From assembly GCF_004214935.1 (NCBI RefSeq), contig NZ_SFCC01000003.1:62001-126000 (forward strand): 64,000 bases of DNA, written 5' to 3'. This document shows positions 34,517 through 44,198 of the stretch, one piece after another. Source of the stretch: Amycolatopsis suaedae. Lineage in GTDB: Bacteria > Actinomycetota > Actinomycetes > Mycobacteriales > Pseudonocardiaceae. Below the pieces are notes generated by a model. That model made no database searches. It was not told where the DNA came from and saw only the letters and a program-made list of their open reading frames with translations. A program made the position numbers and the translations under genes. Positions within the stretch are counted from its first letter, which is position 1; each line of letters starts with the position of its first letter.

Positions 34517-35051
34517 GCCGCGCACGCTCATCGATCAGTGCGGCGATGCTGTCGAGCACGCGGGTCAGCCCGAACTCGAACTCGTGCGCGGCGTCCTCCG
34601 GGGTGAGGGCACCCGCGGCGAGGATGCCGGCGAGCACGGGGTAACGGTCGTCGTCGACGACTCGGGCGAGGATCTTCGCGTTCGCGGCCGCCCACGCGTC
34701 GGCACCGACCCCGGTGCGGCGCTCGGCCCGCGCCTGCGCGACCGAGCCCTGTGCCGCGCCGCGCACGTAGGCGTTGAGCAGCAGCACGACGTCGACCACG
34801 GTGCGGTCCGGTAGACCGGTGGGCGCCACCGCGGCCAGCGCGGCCTCGAACCAGGCGATCTCGTTCGGGCCCATCACCCGCCGGTCCGCGATGACCGCCA
34901 GCGCCCACGGGTGCCGACGGAACACCGACCGGATCTCGCGTGCCCACCGGTCCAGCCGCTCGCGCCAGCCGCCCGGCACCTCACGCAGGTCCGGTGACGG
35001 TCCCACCGCGGTGTCCAGCAAGAGGTCGATCAGCTCGGCCCTGCCCGGGAC
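34500..35051 (-). pseudogene. TetR-type regulator lacking its HTH
   Basis: Only the C-terminal ligand-binding domain remains: the frame opens after a stop at 35052-35054 with VPGRAELIDLLLDTAVG and runs through WRERLDRWAREIRSVFRRHPWAL to the end. The N-terminal 50-60 residues with the DNA-binding helix are missing, and no start codon with a ribosome site replaces them (the first start-like codon is TTG 35021). It cannot bind DNA as a TetR protein. Confidence 0.8.
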
Positions 35052-35097
35052 CTACGCAATAGTGCGTGAGGGTCACGCAATAAAGGGGGTTGGACTC

Positions 35098-35960
35098 GTG
35101 GAACAGCACACACGTCGGGACGCACTGCGGGCCGCGGCGATCGCGACCGCCGCGGGGGTGGCGATCGCCGCCTGCGACAGTGAGCGGGAACCGGGCGGAG
35201 CACGGCGCGGCTACGTGCTCAGGGGTGTCACCGCGGTCGGGTCGGACGGCCAGGTCGAGGCACCGGCCGAGCACGAGGTCGTCGACCTCCGCGGCGCCGT
35301 CGTGTTACCCGGTCTGTGCGACATGCACGTTCATCTGACCAATATGGACACGGTCTTTCCCGTGCTGCACATCGTCAACGGCGTCACGACGATCCGCGTG
35401 ATGGCGGGCGAGCCGTTCCAGCACGAGTGGCGCAGGCGGACCGACCGGGGCGAACTGCTGGGGCCCCGGCTGGTCATCGGCAGCCCGATCCTCGACGGGA
35501 AGCCGTCACAGTGGCGGGGCACTGGCGAGGGGCTGCCGGTGCGAGAGGTCGGGGACGCCGCCGAGGCCAGGGCGGCGGTGACGGAGCACCGCGGAGGCGG
35601 CGCCGACTTCCTGAAGGTGTACTCCCAGATGGCGCGCCCGACGTTCGAAGCGCTCTGCGCGGAGGCCGCGCGGCAGGCGATCCCGGTGCTCGGCCACTGC
35701 CCCGACGAGGTGCCCGCCCGCCCGCACACGACCAGCGACCGTCCTACCTGCCAGAGGCCGGCAAGGTCGCCTGGTGGCCGTGGCTCGACACACTCGTCGC
35801 CATGCGCGGACCCGAGGAAGCCCGCCAGCGCCGCGAGCTGTTCGGCCATCGGCTGGAGCTGGTCGGTGCGATGCACGCGGCCGGCGTCCCGATCCTCGCC
35901 GGCTCCGACGACTCCATTCCCTGCCTGGTCCCCGGGTTCGCGCTCCACGACGAACTAGCC
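35098..35960 (+). pseudogene. Broken Tat-exported amidohydrolase
   Basis: GTG 35098 (AAAGGGGG upstream) opens a twin-arginine signal (TRRDALRAAAIATAAGVAIAA) and an amidohydrolase with the metal motif DMHVHLT (about 80) and GHCPD. Near 35715-35745, in a CCCGCCCGCCC run, similarity jumps to another frame (SYLPEAGKVAWWPWLDTLVA, then ILAGSDDSIPCLVPGFALHD). The middle segment that carries the next metal histidine seems deleted, and the C-terminus is cut off where the histidine kinase gene begins. Not functional as annotated. Confidence 0.78.
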
Positions 35961-35968
35961 AGCGTTTC

Positions 35969-37381
35969 TCAGGTGGGTGCCGGTGGGAGCTGGACGATGA
36001 AGCGGGCGCCTCCGCCGGGGCGGTCTTCGACCCAGGTGGTGCCGCCGTGCCGGGCGACCTGGTCGGCGACGATGGCCAGGCCGAGGCCGGTGCCGCCGAG
36101 GGTGCCGCGGCTGCCGGCGCGGTTGCCGCGGGCGAAGCGTTCGAAGATCTGGTGTCGTAGTTCGGGTGGGACGCCGGGGCCGGCGTCGTCGATCTCCAGG
36201 CGGACGGTGCCCTCGTGGTGACCGAGCCAGACGCGGACCGGGCCGCCGCCGTAGCGGACGGCGTTGGTGAGCAGGTTGGCCACGACACGGTCGAGGCGCC
36301 TGCGGTCGGCCAGCACGATCGGGGCTTCTGCGGTGCCGACCTCGATCGGGGTGCCAATCCCGAGGTTGGTGGCGGTGTGGCCGACGAGGTCGGCGAGGTT
36401 GAGCGGTTCCCGGTCCTGCGTGCTGGTCTGCTGGTCGTCGCGGGCGATGTCGAGTAGGTCGAGGACCATCTGGTGGAAGCGGTCCACTTCGGACAGTAGA
36501 AGGTCGAGTGGCCGCCGGGCCGATTCGGGGATGTCCTGCCGGCGTCGGCGGATCATGGCACCGGCGTTGATCATGGTGGTGAGGGGTGAGCGCAGTTCGT
36601 GGCTGACGTCGCCGGCGAAGCGGGCGTCGCGCTGGACCCGGTGCTGCAGTGCCTCGGTGGTGTCGTTGAACGTGGTGGCCAGGGAGTCGAGGTCGGGGTC
36701 CTTCTGCGGGGGAAGGCGGGCGGTCAGGTCACCGGCGGCGACGCGGGACACGGCGACGGTGAAGGTGCTGAGGGGACGCAGCGCGCGCCGGCTGGCCCAG
36801 GCGCCGAGCAGGAAGCCGAGCAGTGCGCTGAGCCCAGTGCCCGCGATGAGGAGGGTGCGCAGGAACCGCAGGGTCCCGTGCAGTTCGACCAGTGGGAACA
36901 GTTCGATGAAGGCGTCGACGGCGGAGGACGGTACCGGCCGGGAGACGGCGAGTACCGGGATGCCGCCGGTCACCAGCTCGAGTTCGAGCGGACGGTTCTG
37001 GTGTGCCGCGTCGAGAAGCTGCGGCGGGAGGCTGGACAGCTCGACCGGACGGCCGCTGGTGATCCACCGGTTGTCGTGCCGCAGCAGCAGCGTGGTGTCA
37101 GGAGGCGTGCTCAGCCCGGTCAGTAGCTCGTCGAGGCTGTTCGACCCCGTTCGGAGGGCGTTGTCCACCAGCCGGACGTTCACGTCGGCCTGCCAGGTGA
37201 CGCTCTGGCGGCGTTGCTTGAACATGTAGTCCGAGGCCAGGGTCCAGGTGGCCACCGAGACCATGCCGGTGAGCAGCAGGGACCCCAGCGCGAACGCCAC
37301 CGCGACCCGCCAGCGCAGTGTCAGCCGCGTTCGCCACCTGGGTCGTCGCGTGCTCTCACGGGACGGGTTCGGCTTGGCCAC
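35969..37381 (-). CDS. Sensor histidine kinase (orphan)
   Basis: A 470-residue membrane kinase. Helix 1 (about 27-48) and helix 2 (about 175-195) bracket a ~125-residue external domain; a HAMP linker (RPLSTFTVAVSRVAAGDLTARL) leads to the H-box DVSHELRSPLTTM, N-box NLLTNAVRYGG and G boxes (DAGPGVPPE, GTGLGLAIVAD). GTG 37381 is chosen because AAAGGTGAGG precedes it; frames upstream have no domain. It follows the copper-storage gene by 32 bases on the same strand and has no adjacent response regulator, so copper or redox stress is a possible signal. Confidence 0.9.
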   Translation of the reverse strand: MAKPNPSRESTRRPRWRTRLTLRWRVAVAFALGSLLLTGMVSVATWTLASDYMFKQRRQSVTWQADVNVRLVDNALRTGSNSLDELLTGLSTPPDTTLLLRHDNRWITSGRPVELSSLPPQLLDAAHQNRPLELELVTGGIPVLAVSRPVPSSAVDAFIELFPLVELHGTLRFLRTLLIAGTGLSALLGFLLGAWASRRALRPLSTFTVAVSRVAAGDLTARLPPQKDPDLDSLATTFNDTTEALQHRVQRDARFAGDVSHELRSPLTTMINAGAMIRRRRQDIPESARRPLDLLLSEVDRFHQMVLDLLDIARDDQQTSTQDREPLNLADLVGHTATNLGIGTPIEVGTAEAPIVLADRRRLDRVVANLLTNAVRYGGGPVRVWLGHHEGTVRLEIDDAGPGVPPELRHQIFERFARGNRAGSRGTLGGTGLGLAIVADQVARHGGTTWVEDRPGGGARFIVQLPPAPT

Positions 37382-37413
37382 CCGCCTCACCTTTCCCCGC
37401 GGGTCGCCCTGGT

Positions 37414-37821
37414 TCAACCCAGGCTGGTGAGCAGTTCCCGGCAGGCCTGGGCACAGGTGCGGCAGGCTTGCGCGCACACCCGGCAGTGGTTGTGATGTTC
37501 GGCGTGGGCCGCGCACTCGTCGGCGCACACGGTGCAGGCGTAGTCGCAGGCCCGGAGCACCGCGCGGAGCAGTTCGGTGTCGAGGCCGGTGCGGCGGGAC
37601 AGGACGTCCGCGGTGGTGGTGCAGAGGTCGGCGCAGTTCAGGTTGGTGCTGATACAGGTGCGCAGGGGTGTCACGTCGGGTTCGTCCAGGCAGGCGTCCG
37701 CGCAGGCCGTGCAAGTCTGGGCGCAGGTGCGGCAGGCGTCGATGCAGCGCGCGAGGATGTCGAGGTCGGACTCCCCGGTGTCGGCGGGGTGGGTGTCGAG
37801 CATGGTCTTGGCGGTGCTCAT
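37414..37821 (-). CDS. Cytosolic copper-storage protein, Csp3-like
   Basis: A 135-residue four-helix-bundle protein of the DUF326 family with 18 cysteines, mostly in C-x3-C and C-x2-C spacing along the helices (for example RTCAQTCTACADAC). Csp proteins line the bundle core with Cu(I)-thiolates and form tetramers. No signal peptide is present, which fits the cytosolic Csp3 class rather than exported Csp1. ATG 37821 has GGAG 6 bases upstream. It sits upstream of a kinase and near cytochrome oxidase subunit I, which needs copper. Confidence 0.9.
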   Translation of the reverse strand: MSTAKTMLDTHPADTGESDLDILARCIDACRTCAQTCTACADACLDEPDVTPLRTCISTNLNCADLCTTTADVLSRRTGLDTELLRAVLRACDYACTVCADECAAHAEHHNHCRVCAQACRTCAQACRELLTSLG

Positions 37822-37844
37822 GGTGATCTCCTTCGTGGTGGGAG

Positions 37845-38369
37845 TCATCGTTGGGCCGATGGCCGGCCGAGCCCGGGAGCGCCGGCCGACTGCAGCAGGT
37901 TGGTCGCACCGGAGGCGACCTCGCAGTCCACGAGCAGGTCGTGGGAACGCGCGCGGAACACCTGGCGGGAAGTGAAGTCCCGGCGGCCCCGGGACAGGGC
38001 GTGTCCGAGCAGTCCCAGACCGGCTCCGATCAGGGCACCCAGCACGGCGCCGTAGAGGGCTCCGAACAGTGCCAGGAGCAGGTCGGTGAGCAGCGGGGCG
38101 ATCCAGCCGAACAGCCCGAACAGCCAGCCGAACAGCGCACCCACGGCCGCGCCGGCTGCCGCCCCACGGCCGGCCGCGGTGAGGAAGGTGAGCCGGCCGG
38201 TCACCTGTTCCACCGATTCCAGGCCGCGGCCCACGATGGCGGTGTGCTGGACCGGGAAGTCGTGGTCGGACAGGTAGTCCACGGCTTGTTCGGCCTGTGC
38301 GTAGGTGGCGTAGCTGCCTACCACCTGCTGGGGTTTGAGCTGGTCCACGGATCCGTTGGCGGCGTTCAT
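37845..38369 (-). CDS. General stress protein 17M-like membrane protein
   Basis: A 174-residue protein. The N-terminal part, VVGSYATYAQAEQAVDYLSD then HTAIVGRGL, matches the GSP17M (YflT-like) domain. A Gly/Ala-rich double hydrophobic region follows (about 70-125, GAAVGALFGWLFGLFGWIAP), then a charged tail. GSP17M proteins are induced by general stress; molecular role unknown. ATG 38369 has GAGGAG upstream. It lies 23 bases before the Csp3 gene and could be cotranscribed with it. Confidence 0.82.
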   Translation of the reverse strand: MNAANGSVDQLKPQQVVGSYATYAQAEQAVDYLSDHDFPVQHTAIVGRGLESVEQVTGRLTFLTAAGRGAAAGAAVGALFGWLFGLFGWIAPLLTDLLLALFGALYGAVLGALIGAGLGLLGHALSRGRRDFTSRQVFRARSHDLLVDCEVASGATNLLQSAGAPGLGRPSAQR

Positions 38370-38394
38370 GATCTCCTCTTGTGGTGGCGGTCGG

Positions 38395-39288
38395 TCACTC
38401 GTCGGTGTGTCGGAGCACTGCCAGCGGGCACGGTGCGTGGTGGAGCAGTGCGTGGCTGACCGAACCGAGGAACGCCCTGCGGACGGGGCCACGGCCGTGG
38501 CTGCCGACCACCAGCAACTTCGCCGGGCGCGCCACTTCGATCAGGGCGTGGGCGGGCCGGTCGTCGGCAGCGGTGAAGTCGACCCGCACCTCGGGGTATC
38601 GGACGGCCCAGCCGTCCAGAAGTTCGCGGACGGCCTGCTCCCTGACGGCCTCACCGCGGTCGAGGTCCACCTCGCCTGCCGGCATCGGGGTGAACGTTCC
38701 CAGCGGGAGCTCGTTCCAGGCGTGAACGGCGTGGACGGAGGTGTTCCACCGGGCGGCGCAGTCGAACGCGAAGTCCAGGGCCCGGTCGCTGGTGGGTGAG
38801 CCGTCGACACCGACGACCACGGGACCGCCGGATGCCGGGGCGGCGTCGTCACCGCGGACGACGATCACCGGGGGACGGGCCGTGCGTACCAGGTGGGCTG
38901 CGGTCGATCCCAGCAGCGCCCTGGGGAGGGCGCCGAGTCCGGTGGCTCCGACGACGAGAAGCTCGGCCGCCAGTTCCTCACCGAGTGCGGGCAGCAGGGA
39001 TTTCGCCTGTCCTTCGACGAGGTGTGTTTCCACGTCGAGACCGGGAACGGCGCAGGATTCGGCGACCTCGCGCAGTTGCTCGGCGGAGTGCGCGCGGATC
39101 TGCTCGCCGTCGGCGGTGCTGGCGCCGGTCCAGCCGTCCATGATGGGCGGTGCCCACTGGAAACAGTGCACGATGAGCAGTGGCTGCTGTCTGTGCCGGG
39201 CTTCGGTCGCTGCCCACCGCGTGGCCTGCCGGGCGCGGGGTGATCCGTCGAAACCCGCGATGACCGGGCCTCGCGTGCTGTCGGACAC
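38395..39288 (-). CDS. Universal stress protein, two UspA domains
   Basis: A 297-residue tandem Usp protein. Each domain begins VIAGFDGS or VVVGVDGS and ends with the ATP-binding loop G-x2-G-x9-G-S: GATGLGALPRALLGS and GSHGRGPVRRAFLGS. Both loops look intact. In mycobacteria such proteins belong to the hypoxia (DosR) response. It is divergent from the lipoprotein-oxidase pair at 39436. Confidence 0.92.
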   Translation of the reverse strand: MSDSTRGPVIAGFDGSPRARQATRWAATEARHRQQPLLIVHCFQWAPPIMDGWTGASTADGEQIRAHSAEQLREVAESCAVPGLDVETHLVEGQAKSLLPALGEELAAELLVVGATGLGALPRALLGSTAAHLVRTARPPVIVVRGDDAAPASGGPVVVGVDGSPTSDRALDFAFDCAARWNTSVHAVHAWNELPLGTFTPMPAGEVDLDRGEAVREQAVRELLDGWAVRYPEVRVDFTAADDRPAHALIEVARPAKLLVVGSHGRGPVRRAFLGSVSHALLHHAPCPLAVLRHTDE

Positions 39289-39309
39289 GATTCCCCCTTC
39301 CGGGTGGTG

Positions 39310-39319
39310 GACTGGAGTC
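39310..39319. promoter_or_regulatory. Possible DosR-like palindrome
   Basis: GACTGGAGTC is a perfect palindrome within GTGGACTGGAGTCGTGG, partly like the GGGACT..AGTCCC core of DosR boxes. It lies 22 bases upstream of the universal stress protein start. The match is incomplete. Confidence 0.25.
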
Positions 39320-39435
39320 GTGGCTCCTTCGGGGGTTTCCGCTGCCGGGTGTGCTCACACGGCGCGTACCTGACGAAAACCTGACGTTCGGCCGGCCGGG
39401 CGTGCCGATTTGGCGCGGGTGGGTACCGCACGGGC

Positions 39436-40005
39436 ATGAGACGGACGTCCAGGGCAGCGGTTGTGCTCACAGTGCTCGTCGGCGCCGGGTGCGGTGACGT
39501 GGTTGAGCATGGGCAGGGTGCCGACACGCTCGGCACCAACACCGAGGTCGGAGCCGTGAAGCTGCGCAATGTCTACGTCGAGCGGCCCCCGGCGGGGGCC
39601 TACCGGCCGGGTGAGGACGCGCGGGTCGCCATCTCGCTGTTCGCGACCGGCCGGACCGACGACCGGTTGACGGGGGTGACGAGCACGGATGCCCGCGCCG
39701 TGCGGATGCGGTGGGACCGGGCCTGCGACGGCGCCGCCGAGCCGGTCCTGTCGATCCCGTTACGTGGTGGCGAGGTACCCAGCCCCAGCGGTACCCCCGT
39801 GACCGGGCACCTGCCGTACTACCTGACGATCTCCGACTTCAACCGCGAGGTGCCCGCGGGAACGACGGTTCCCCTGACGTTCACCTTCGCCCACGCGGGC
39901 GAGGTGACGCTGCAGGCGAAGGTCCAGCCCCGCGACGACAGCGACGAGCCGGCCGACTACGCCTGCCTCACCGATCCGATCAGAGGGCCGGTGGTGGACA
40001 GGTGA
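39436..40005 (+). CDS. Lipoprotein, possibly copper-chaperone-like
   Basis: A 189-residue exported protein with lipobox VGAGCG (about 15-20). The region [20 protein letters not shown], then [21 protein letters not shown], resembles the beta-domain of DUF461/PCuAC proteins that deliver copper to cytochrome oxidase, but the His/Met copper ligands of PCuAC are not evident. It overlaps the oxidase subunit I gene in GTGA, so the two are coupled and a role in oxidase assembly is plausible. Confidence 0.65.
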   Translation: MRRTSRAAVVLTVLVGAGCGDVVEHGQGADTLGTNTEVGAVKLRNVYVERPPAGAYRPGEDARVAISLFATGRTDDRLTGVTSTDARAVRMRWDRACDGAAEPVLSIPLRGGEVPSPSGTPVTGHLPYYLTISDFNREVPAGTTVPLTFTFAHAGEVTLQAKVQPRDDSDEPADYACLTDPIRGPVVDR

Positions 40006-41771
40006 CCCGGCCGGGTGAACGAACGGCTGTGGTGCAGCCGGTCCAGCTGGTGCGGCCTCGCCGGCCACGAGTCGTGGGCACGGCCCTGCTGCGCTTGCTG
40101 CGCACCACCGACCACAAGCAGCTCGGGCTGATGTATCTGGCCACGACGTTCGGCTTCTTCCTCGCCGGTGGTGCGCTGGCGATGCTCATGCGGGCCGAGC
40201 TGGCAGCGCCCGGCCTGCAGATCGTGGCCCACGAGCAGTACAACCAGCTGGTGACCGTGCACGGCACCATCATGCTGCTGCTGTACGCGACCCCGAACGC
40301 ACTGGGTTTCGGCAACTATCTCGTTCCGTTGCAGATCGGCGCACCCGACGTGGCATTTCCCCGGTTGAACGCGTTCTCGTACTGGCTGTTCCTCTTCGGG
40401 GGTGTGATGGTGGTGGCCGGGTTCGTCACGCCGGGTGGCGCCGCGTCGTTCGGCTGGTTCGCCTACGCCCCACTCAACAGCGCCACGCACAGCCCGGGGG
40501 TCGGGGCGGACCTCTGGGCGACCGGCTTGATCGTGTCCGGCCTGGGCACGATCCTCGCCACGGTCAACCTGATCACCACGATCGTCTGCCTGCGTGCGCC
40601 GGGAATGACCATGTGGCGGATGCCGTTGTTCACTTGGAACATCCTGTTCACCGGTGTGCTGATCCTTGCCGCGTTCCCCATCCTGACCGCGGCCTTGTTC
40701 GGCCTGCTGGCCGACAGGCACCTCGGCGCCCACGTGTTCGATCCCGCCAGCGGTGGTGCGATCCTGTGGCAGCACCTGTTCTGGTTCTTCGGCCATCCCG
40801 AGGTCTACATCGTCGCGTTGCCCTACTTCGGCATCGTCAGCGAGATCATTCCCGTGTTCAGCCGCAAGCCCCTGTTCGGTTACCGGGCGCTGGTGTTCGC
40901 CACGATCGCGATCACGGGGCTGTCGTTCACGGTATGGGCGCACCACATGTTCGCCACCGGAGCGGTACTTCTGCCGTTCTTCTCCCTGCTGTCGTTCCTG
41001 ATCGCGGTCCCCACCGGAATCAAGTTCTTCAACTGGATCGGCACCATGTGGAAAGGCACGCTGACCTTCGAGTCACCGATGTTGTGGTCGGTCGGATTTC
41101 TGGTCACCTTCCTCCTCGGCGGACTCACCGGAGTGATCCTGGCCTCTCCACCGCTGGACTTCCATTCGACCGACAGCTACTTCGTCGTGGCGCACCTGCA
41201 CTATGTGTTGTTCGGCACCATCGTGTTCGCCACGTTCGCCGGAATCTACTTCTGGTTTCCCAAGATGACCGGGCGGATGCTTGACGAACGCCTGGGTAGG
41301 CTCCACTTTTGGACGACGTTCACCGGGTTTCAGATCACGTTTCTCGTGCACCACTGGCTGGGTTCGGCCGGGATGCCGCGCCGCTATGCCGATTATCTTC
41401 CCGGGGACGGGTTCACGATCCTCAACTCGCTGTCCACCGTGGGCGCTTTACTGTTGGGCCTGTCGATGCTGCCGTTCCTGTGGAACGTGGTGAAGAGCTA
41501 CCGGTTCGGTGAGGTGGTCACCGTCGACGATCCGTGGGGCTACGGCAACTCGCTGGAATGGGCGACGACCTGTCCGCCACCGCGGCACAACTTCCACGAG
41601 CTGCCACGGATCCGCCATGAACGGCCCGCGTTCGAACTGCATTATCCCGACATGGCCGAACGTCTGCGTGTGGAACGCTGGGCAGGGGCCGTCATCCCGT
41701 CAGCACGGCGTGCACGGGCTCCCGGACGATCGCCACGGGACACGGTGCGTGACGCAGGACCTGGTGGCTGA
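40002..41771 (+). CDS. ctaD: Cytochrome c oxidase subunit I (aa3 type)
   Basis: A 589-residue, 12-helix catalytic subunit that reduces O2 and pumps protons. Low-spin haem His is in [10 protein letters not shown]; the CuB His-Tyr pair is in [12 protein letters not shown]; the two further CuB histidines are in WAHHMF; the high-spin haem and second low-spin ligands are in [14 protein letters not shown] 40002 overlaps the lipoprotein stop. No subunit II or III or bc1 genes adjoin, so this is an extra, stand-alone copy. The last ~27 codons overlap the convergent stress-protein gene by 80 bases. Confidence 0.94.
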   Translation: MTRPGERTAVVQPVQLVRPRRPRVVGTALLRLLRTTDHKQLGLMYLATTFGFFLAGGALAMLMRAELAAPGLQIVAHEQYNQLVTVHGTIMLLLYATPNALGFGNYLVPLQIGAPDVAFPRLNAFSYWLFLFGGVMVVAGFVTPGGAASFGWFAYAPLNSATHSPGVGADLWATGLIVSGLGTILATVNLITTIVCLRAPGMTMWRMPLFTWNILFTGVLILAAFPILTAALFGLLADRHLGAHVFDPASGGAILWQHLFWFFGHPEVYIVALPYFGIVSEIIPVFSRKPLFGYRALVFATIAITGLSFTVWAHHMFATGAVLLPFFSLLSFLIAVPTGIKFFNWIGTMWKGTLTFESPMLWSVGFLVTFLLGGLTGVILASPPLDFHSTDSYFVVAHLHYVLFGTIVFATFAGIYFWFPKMTGRMLDERLGRLHFWTTFTGFQITFLVHHWLGSAGMPRRYADYLPGDGFTILNSLSTVGALLLGLSMLPFLWNVVKSYRFGEVVTVDDPWGYGNSLEWATTCPPPRHNFHELPRIRHERPAFELHYPDMAERLRVERWAGAVIPSARRARAPGRSPRDTVRDAGPGG

Positions 41772-42555
41772 GCGATCCCTGAGGCTTCCGCCGCCCGGCA
41801 CCGTGGCCGTGTTCACCGACGACCAGCAGCGCGGCACCCGCGGTGCGGCGCAGTAGTGATCGGGCCAGCGACCCGGACGCCCGCTCGACGTAGAGGCGGA
41901 CATCGGGGCAACGCAGGTTCCAGTCGGCGATCTGACACCCCACGAGTTCGTCGACGGTGACACCGTCCGGTGTGGGACCGCTGTGCTCGGCTGACGTGCT
42001 GTGTACGAGGTGCACCGGGCAGTCGTGCAGACCCGCGAAATGGAACGCGAACTCGGCGGCATGCTCGCTGGCGGGTGAGCCGTCCAGGCCGACGACGACA
42101 TGACCGCCGTGCAGGTGCTGCAGCGGCCGCTCACCTCGCACCACGATGGTGGGCCACCGGCCCTGCCGCACCAGACCGGCCGCTGTCGAACCGGTCAGCG
42201 CCGGGGTGACCGCGCCCGCGCCACTCGTTCCCACGGCGACGAACACGGCGGTGACCTGGTCCGCGAGTGCCGACAACGCCGGCGCGGGCGCGCCGGTCGA
42301 CACCAGCCCGTGCGCGGTCACACCGGGGTAGGCGTCCCGGACCTCACCGACGACAGCGCGGACGTCGGCCTGCGCCGCCACTCGTATCCCCTCCAGATCC
42401 GAAGGATCAGCCGGGTCGACCGTACTGAGCACGACCAGTGCACGCCTGCGTAGGTAGGCCTCGGCAGCGGTCCATTCGACGGCCCACCGGGACTGTCGCG
42501 ACCCGGCGTAGCCGACCACCAGGGCGCCTGTCGTGTTCTCGACAGCCGTGGACAT
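41692..42555 (-). CDS. Universal stress protein, two UspA domains
   Basis: A 287-residue tandem Usp protein. The first domain (ALVVGYAGS...[15 protein letters not shown]) and second (VVVGLDGS...[15 protein letters not shown]) have the ATP-loop pattern, though the second loop is altered (KPQGS for the usual FLGS). I chose ATG 42555, with AGGTGG upstream; a start at 42588 is possible. Its 3' end lies inside the end of ctaD on the other strand. Confidence 0.88.
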   Translation of the reverse strand: MSTAVENTTGALVVGYAGSRQSRWAVEWTAAEAYLRRRALVVLSTVDPADPSDLEGIRVAAQADVRAVVGEVRDAYPGVTAHGLVSTGAPAPALSALADQVTAVFVAVGTSGAGAVTPALTGSTAAGLVRQGRWPTIVVRGERPLQHLHGGHVVVGLDGSPASEHAAEFAFHFAGLHDCPVHLVHSTSAEHSGPTPDGVTVDELVGCQIADWNLRCPDVRLYVERASGSLARSLLRRTAGAALLVVGEHGHGAGRRKPQGSLSHQVLRHAPCPVAIVREPVHAVLTG

Positions 42556-42738
42556 CGCGGGACCACCTGACCTCAGCGTCATCACCACGTTCGGTCTCCA
42601 GTCTGCCGTGAGGCGCCGCTAATGAGACTGACGAACACCTTACGATCGCCGCCCCTGTGCGAGGAGACGTTCAGATACCGCGCCCCCGGGCACCCCAGGA
42701 GTGAGCGACAACCCACTACGAACAGGGAGATGACTGGG

Positions 42739-43272
42739 ATGACGGGCAGGTCCGCCCTCGCGGCGATCGGGCTGTGTGCGGTCACGGCGACGGCGTGTGC
42801 TCCGGACGCCGCGCCGGCGTCCTCGGACGAACCTCTTTCCGGTGCCGTGCCCCCTCCGGCCCCGTGCACGGCCGAGCAACTCACCGCGACCTTGCGTGAG
42901 GAGTCACCCGGCGCCGGCCAGCGCTACGCCACCCTGACGCTGACCAACGACAACGCGCAGACCTGCACGGTCAACGGGTTCGGCGACCTGCGGCTGACCG
43001 ACGACGACGGCAAGGCGCTGCCTACGGACTCCTGGCGTACGCCGGACCCGCCACCGGCCGAGGTGCGCCTCGAACCCGGCCAGGCGGCACATCGACGTCT
43101 GCATTGGACAGTCGTACCGGCTCCGGACGAGCCGGCAACCGGACCGTGTCAGCAGGCGCCTGCCCGGCTGGAGGTGATCCCGCCGGATCGCTGGGGCACG
43201 GTGGCGGTGCCATGGTCGTTCGGCCCGGTCTGCCAGCACGGCTGGCTCGGCGGCGGAGCGTACGCGTCCTGA
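42739..43272 (+). CDS. DUF4232-like lipoprotein
   Basis: A 177-residue exported protein. The signal peptide ends in TATAC, a lipobox-like site (about residue 20). The rest matches DUF4232: a Cys (PCTAEQL) at the start, YATLTLTNDNAQTCTVNGFGDLRLTDDDG, and late cysteines. DUF4232 proteins are small secreted actinobacterial proteins without known function. ATG 42739 has AGGGAG at 42724-42729; ATG 42730 is an alternative. Confidence 0.78.
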   Translation: MTGRSALAAIGLCAVTATACAPDAAPASSDEPLSGAVPPPAPCTAEQLTATLREESPGAGQRYATLTLTNDNAQTCTVNGFGDLRLTDDDGKALPTDSWRTPDPPPAEVRLEPGQAAHRRLHWTVVPAPDEPATGPCQQAPARLEVIPPDRWGTVAVPWSFGPVCQHGWLGGGAYAS

Positions 43273-43287
43273 CGAGAGGAGAAGTGA

Positions 43288-44198
43288 ATGACGAACGCGA
43301 GGACCGCGACCGGCCCGGTCGTGGTCGGTTTCGACGGATCGGACGGTGCCGCTCTGGCAGTGCGGTGGGCCGCGGCCGAGGCGGCCCGGCGCGACCGCCG
43401 GCTGCTCCCGTGCAGGTTTTCGAATGGGCACCACCGCCGATGGAGGACCAGGTCACGGAGGCAGACCTCGACGGTGAGCGGATTCGCAGGCATGCCACGC
43501 AGGCGCTCGACGAGGCCGCGCGCGAATGCCACCGTGTGGTGCCGGGAGTCACCGTCGAGACGGCGGCTCCCGAGGGCGCGGCCGCAGCGACACTGGCCCG
43601 TGTCGCGGCCGACCGCGGCGCTCCGTTGCTGGTGATCGGCTCGTCCGGAATCAGCGCATTGCCCCGCGTCCTGCTCGGCTCCACGGCGGCCGAACTCGTC
43701 CGCTCGGCGGACGTTCCGGTGGTCGTGGTCCGTTCAGGGGACGAGGACGACGAGGAGACGACCGGGCGAGCGCCGGTGGTGGTCGGTGTGGACGGGTCGC
43801 CCAACAGTGACCCGGCTGTGGAGTTCGCCTTCGACGTCGCCCATCGCCATGGTGCTCCGCTGCGGGCGGTGCACGCGCTGTCCGACCTGCCGCCGAGCCT
43901 GCTGACCACCGGACCGGTCGCCGCCCGCGGCCCGCAGGTCGGACGGGCCGGGATCGGGCCGGAGGTGCCGCGGCAGCTCGACCGGCACGGGAGCAGGTAT
44001 CCCGATGTCGACACCACGCTGGTCGGGGCGCCGGACCCGCCGGCACACGCCCTGCTGGACGCCGCCCGCGGGGCCCGGTTGCTCGTGGTCGGCAGCCACG
44101 GTCGCGGTCGCGTGCGCCGGATGTTCCTGGGGTCGGTCAGCCACGCGGCCCTGTACCACGCTCCGTGTCCGGTCGCGGTGCTGCGATCAGCCGGGTGA
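43288..44198 (+). pseudogene. Universal stress protein with a frameshift
   Basis: The ATG at 43288 (GAGGAG upstream) opens VVVGFDGSDGAALAVRWAAAEAARR, the start of a Usp domain. Near 43406, in CTCCCGTG, similarity moves to another frame (VQVFEWAPPPMEDQVTEADL) and continues through two ATP loops (GSSGISALPRVLLGS, GSHGRGRVRRMFLGS) to 44198. Restoring one base would give an intact ~303-residue tandem Usp protein. The rest is well conserved, so the loss is recent or a sequencing error. Confidence 0.82.

Noticed and set aside
41692..41771. End of ctaD treated as an annotation error
   Set aside because: No earlier in-frame stop exists before 41769, so the overlap is real in this sequence even though the tail looks secondary.
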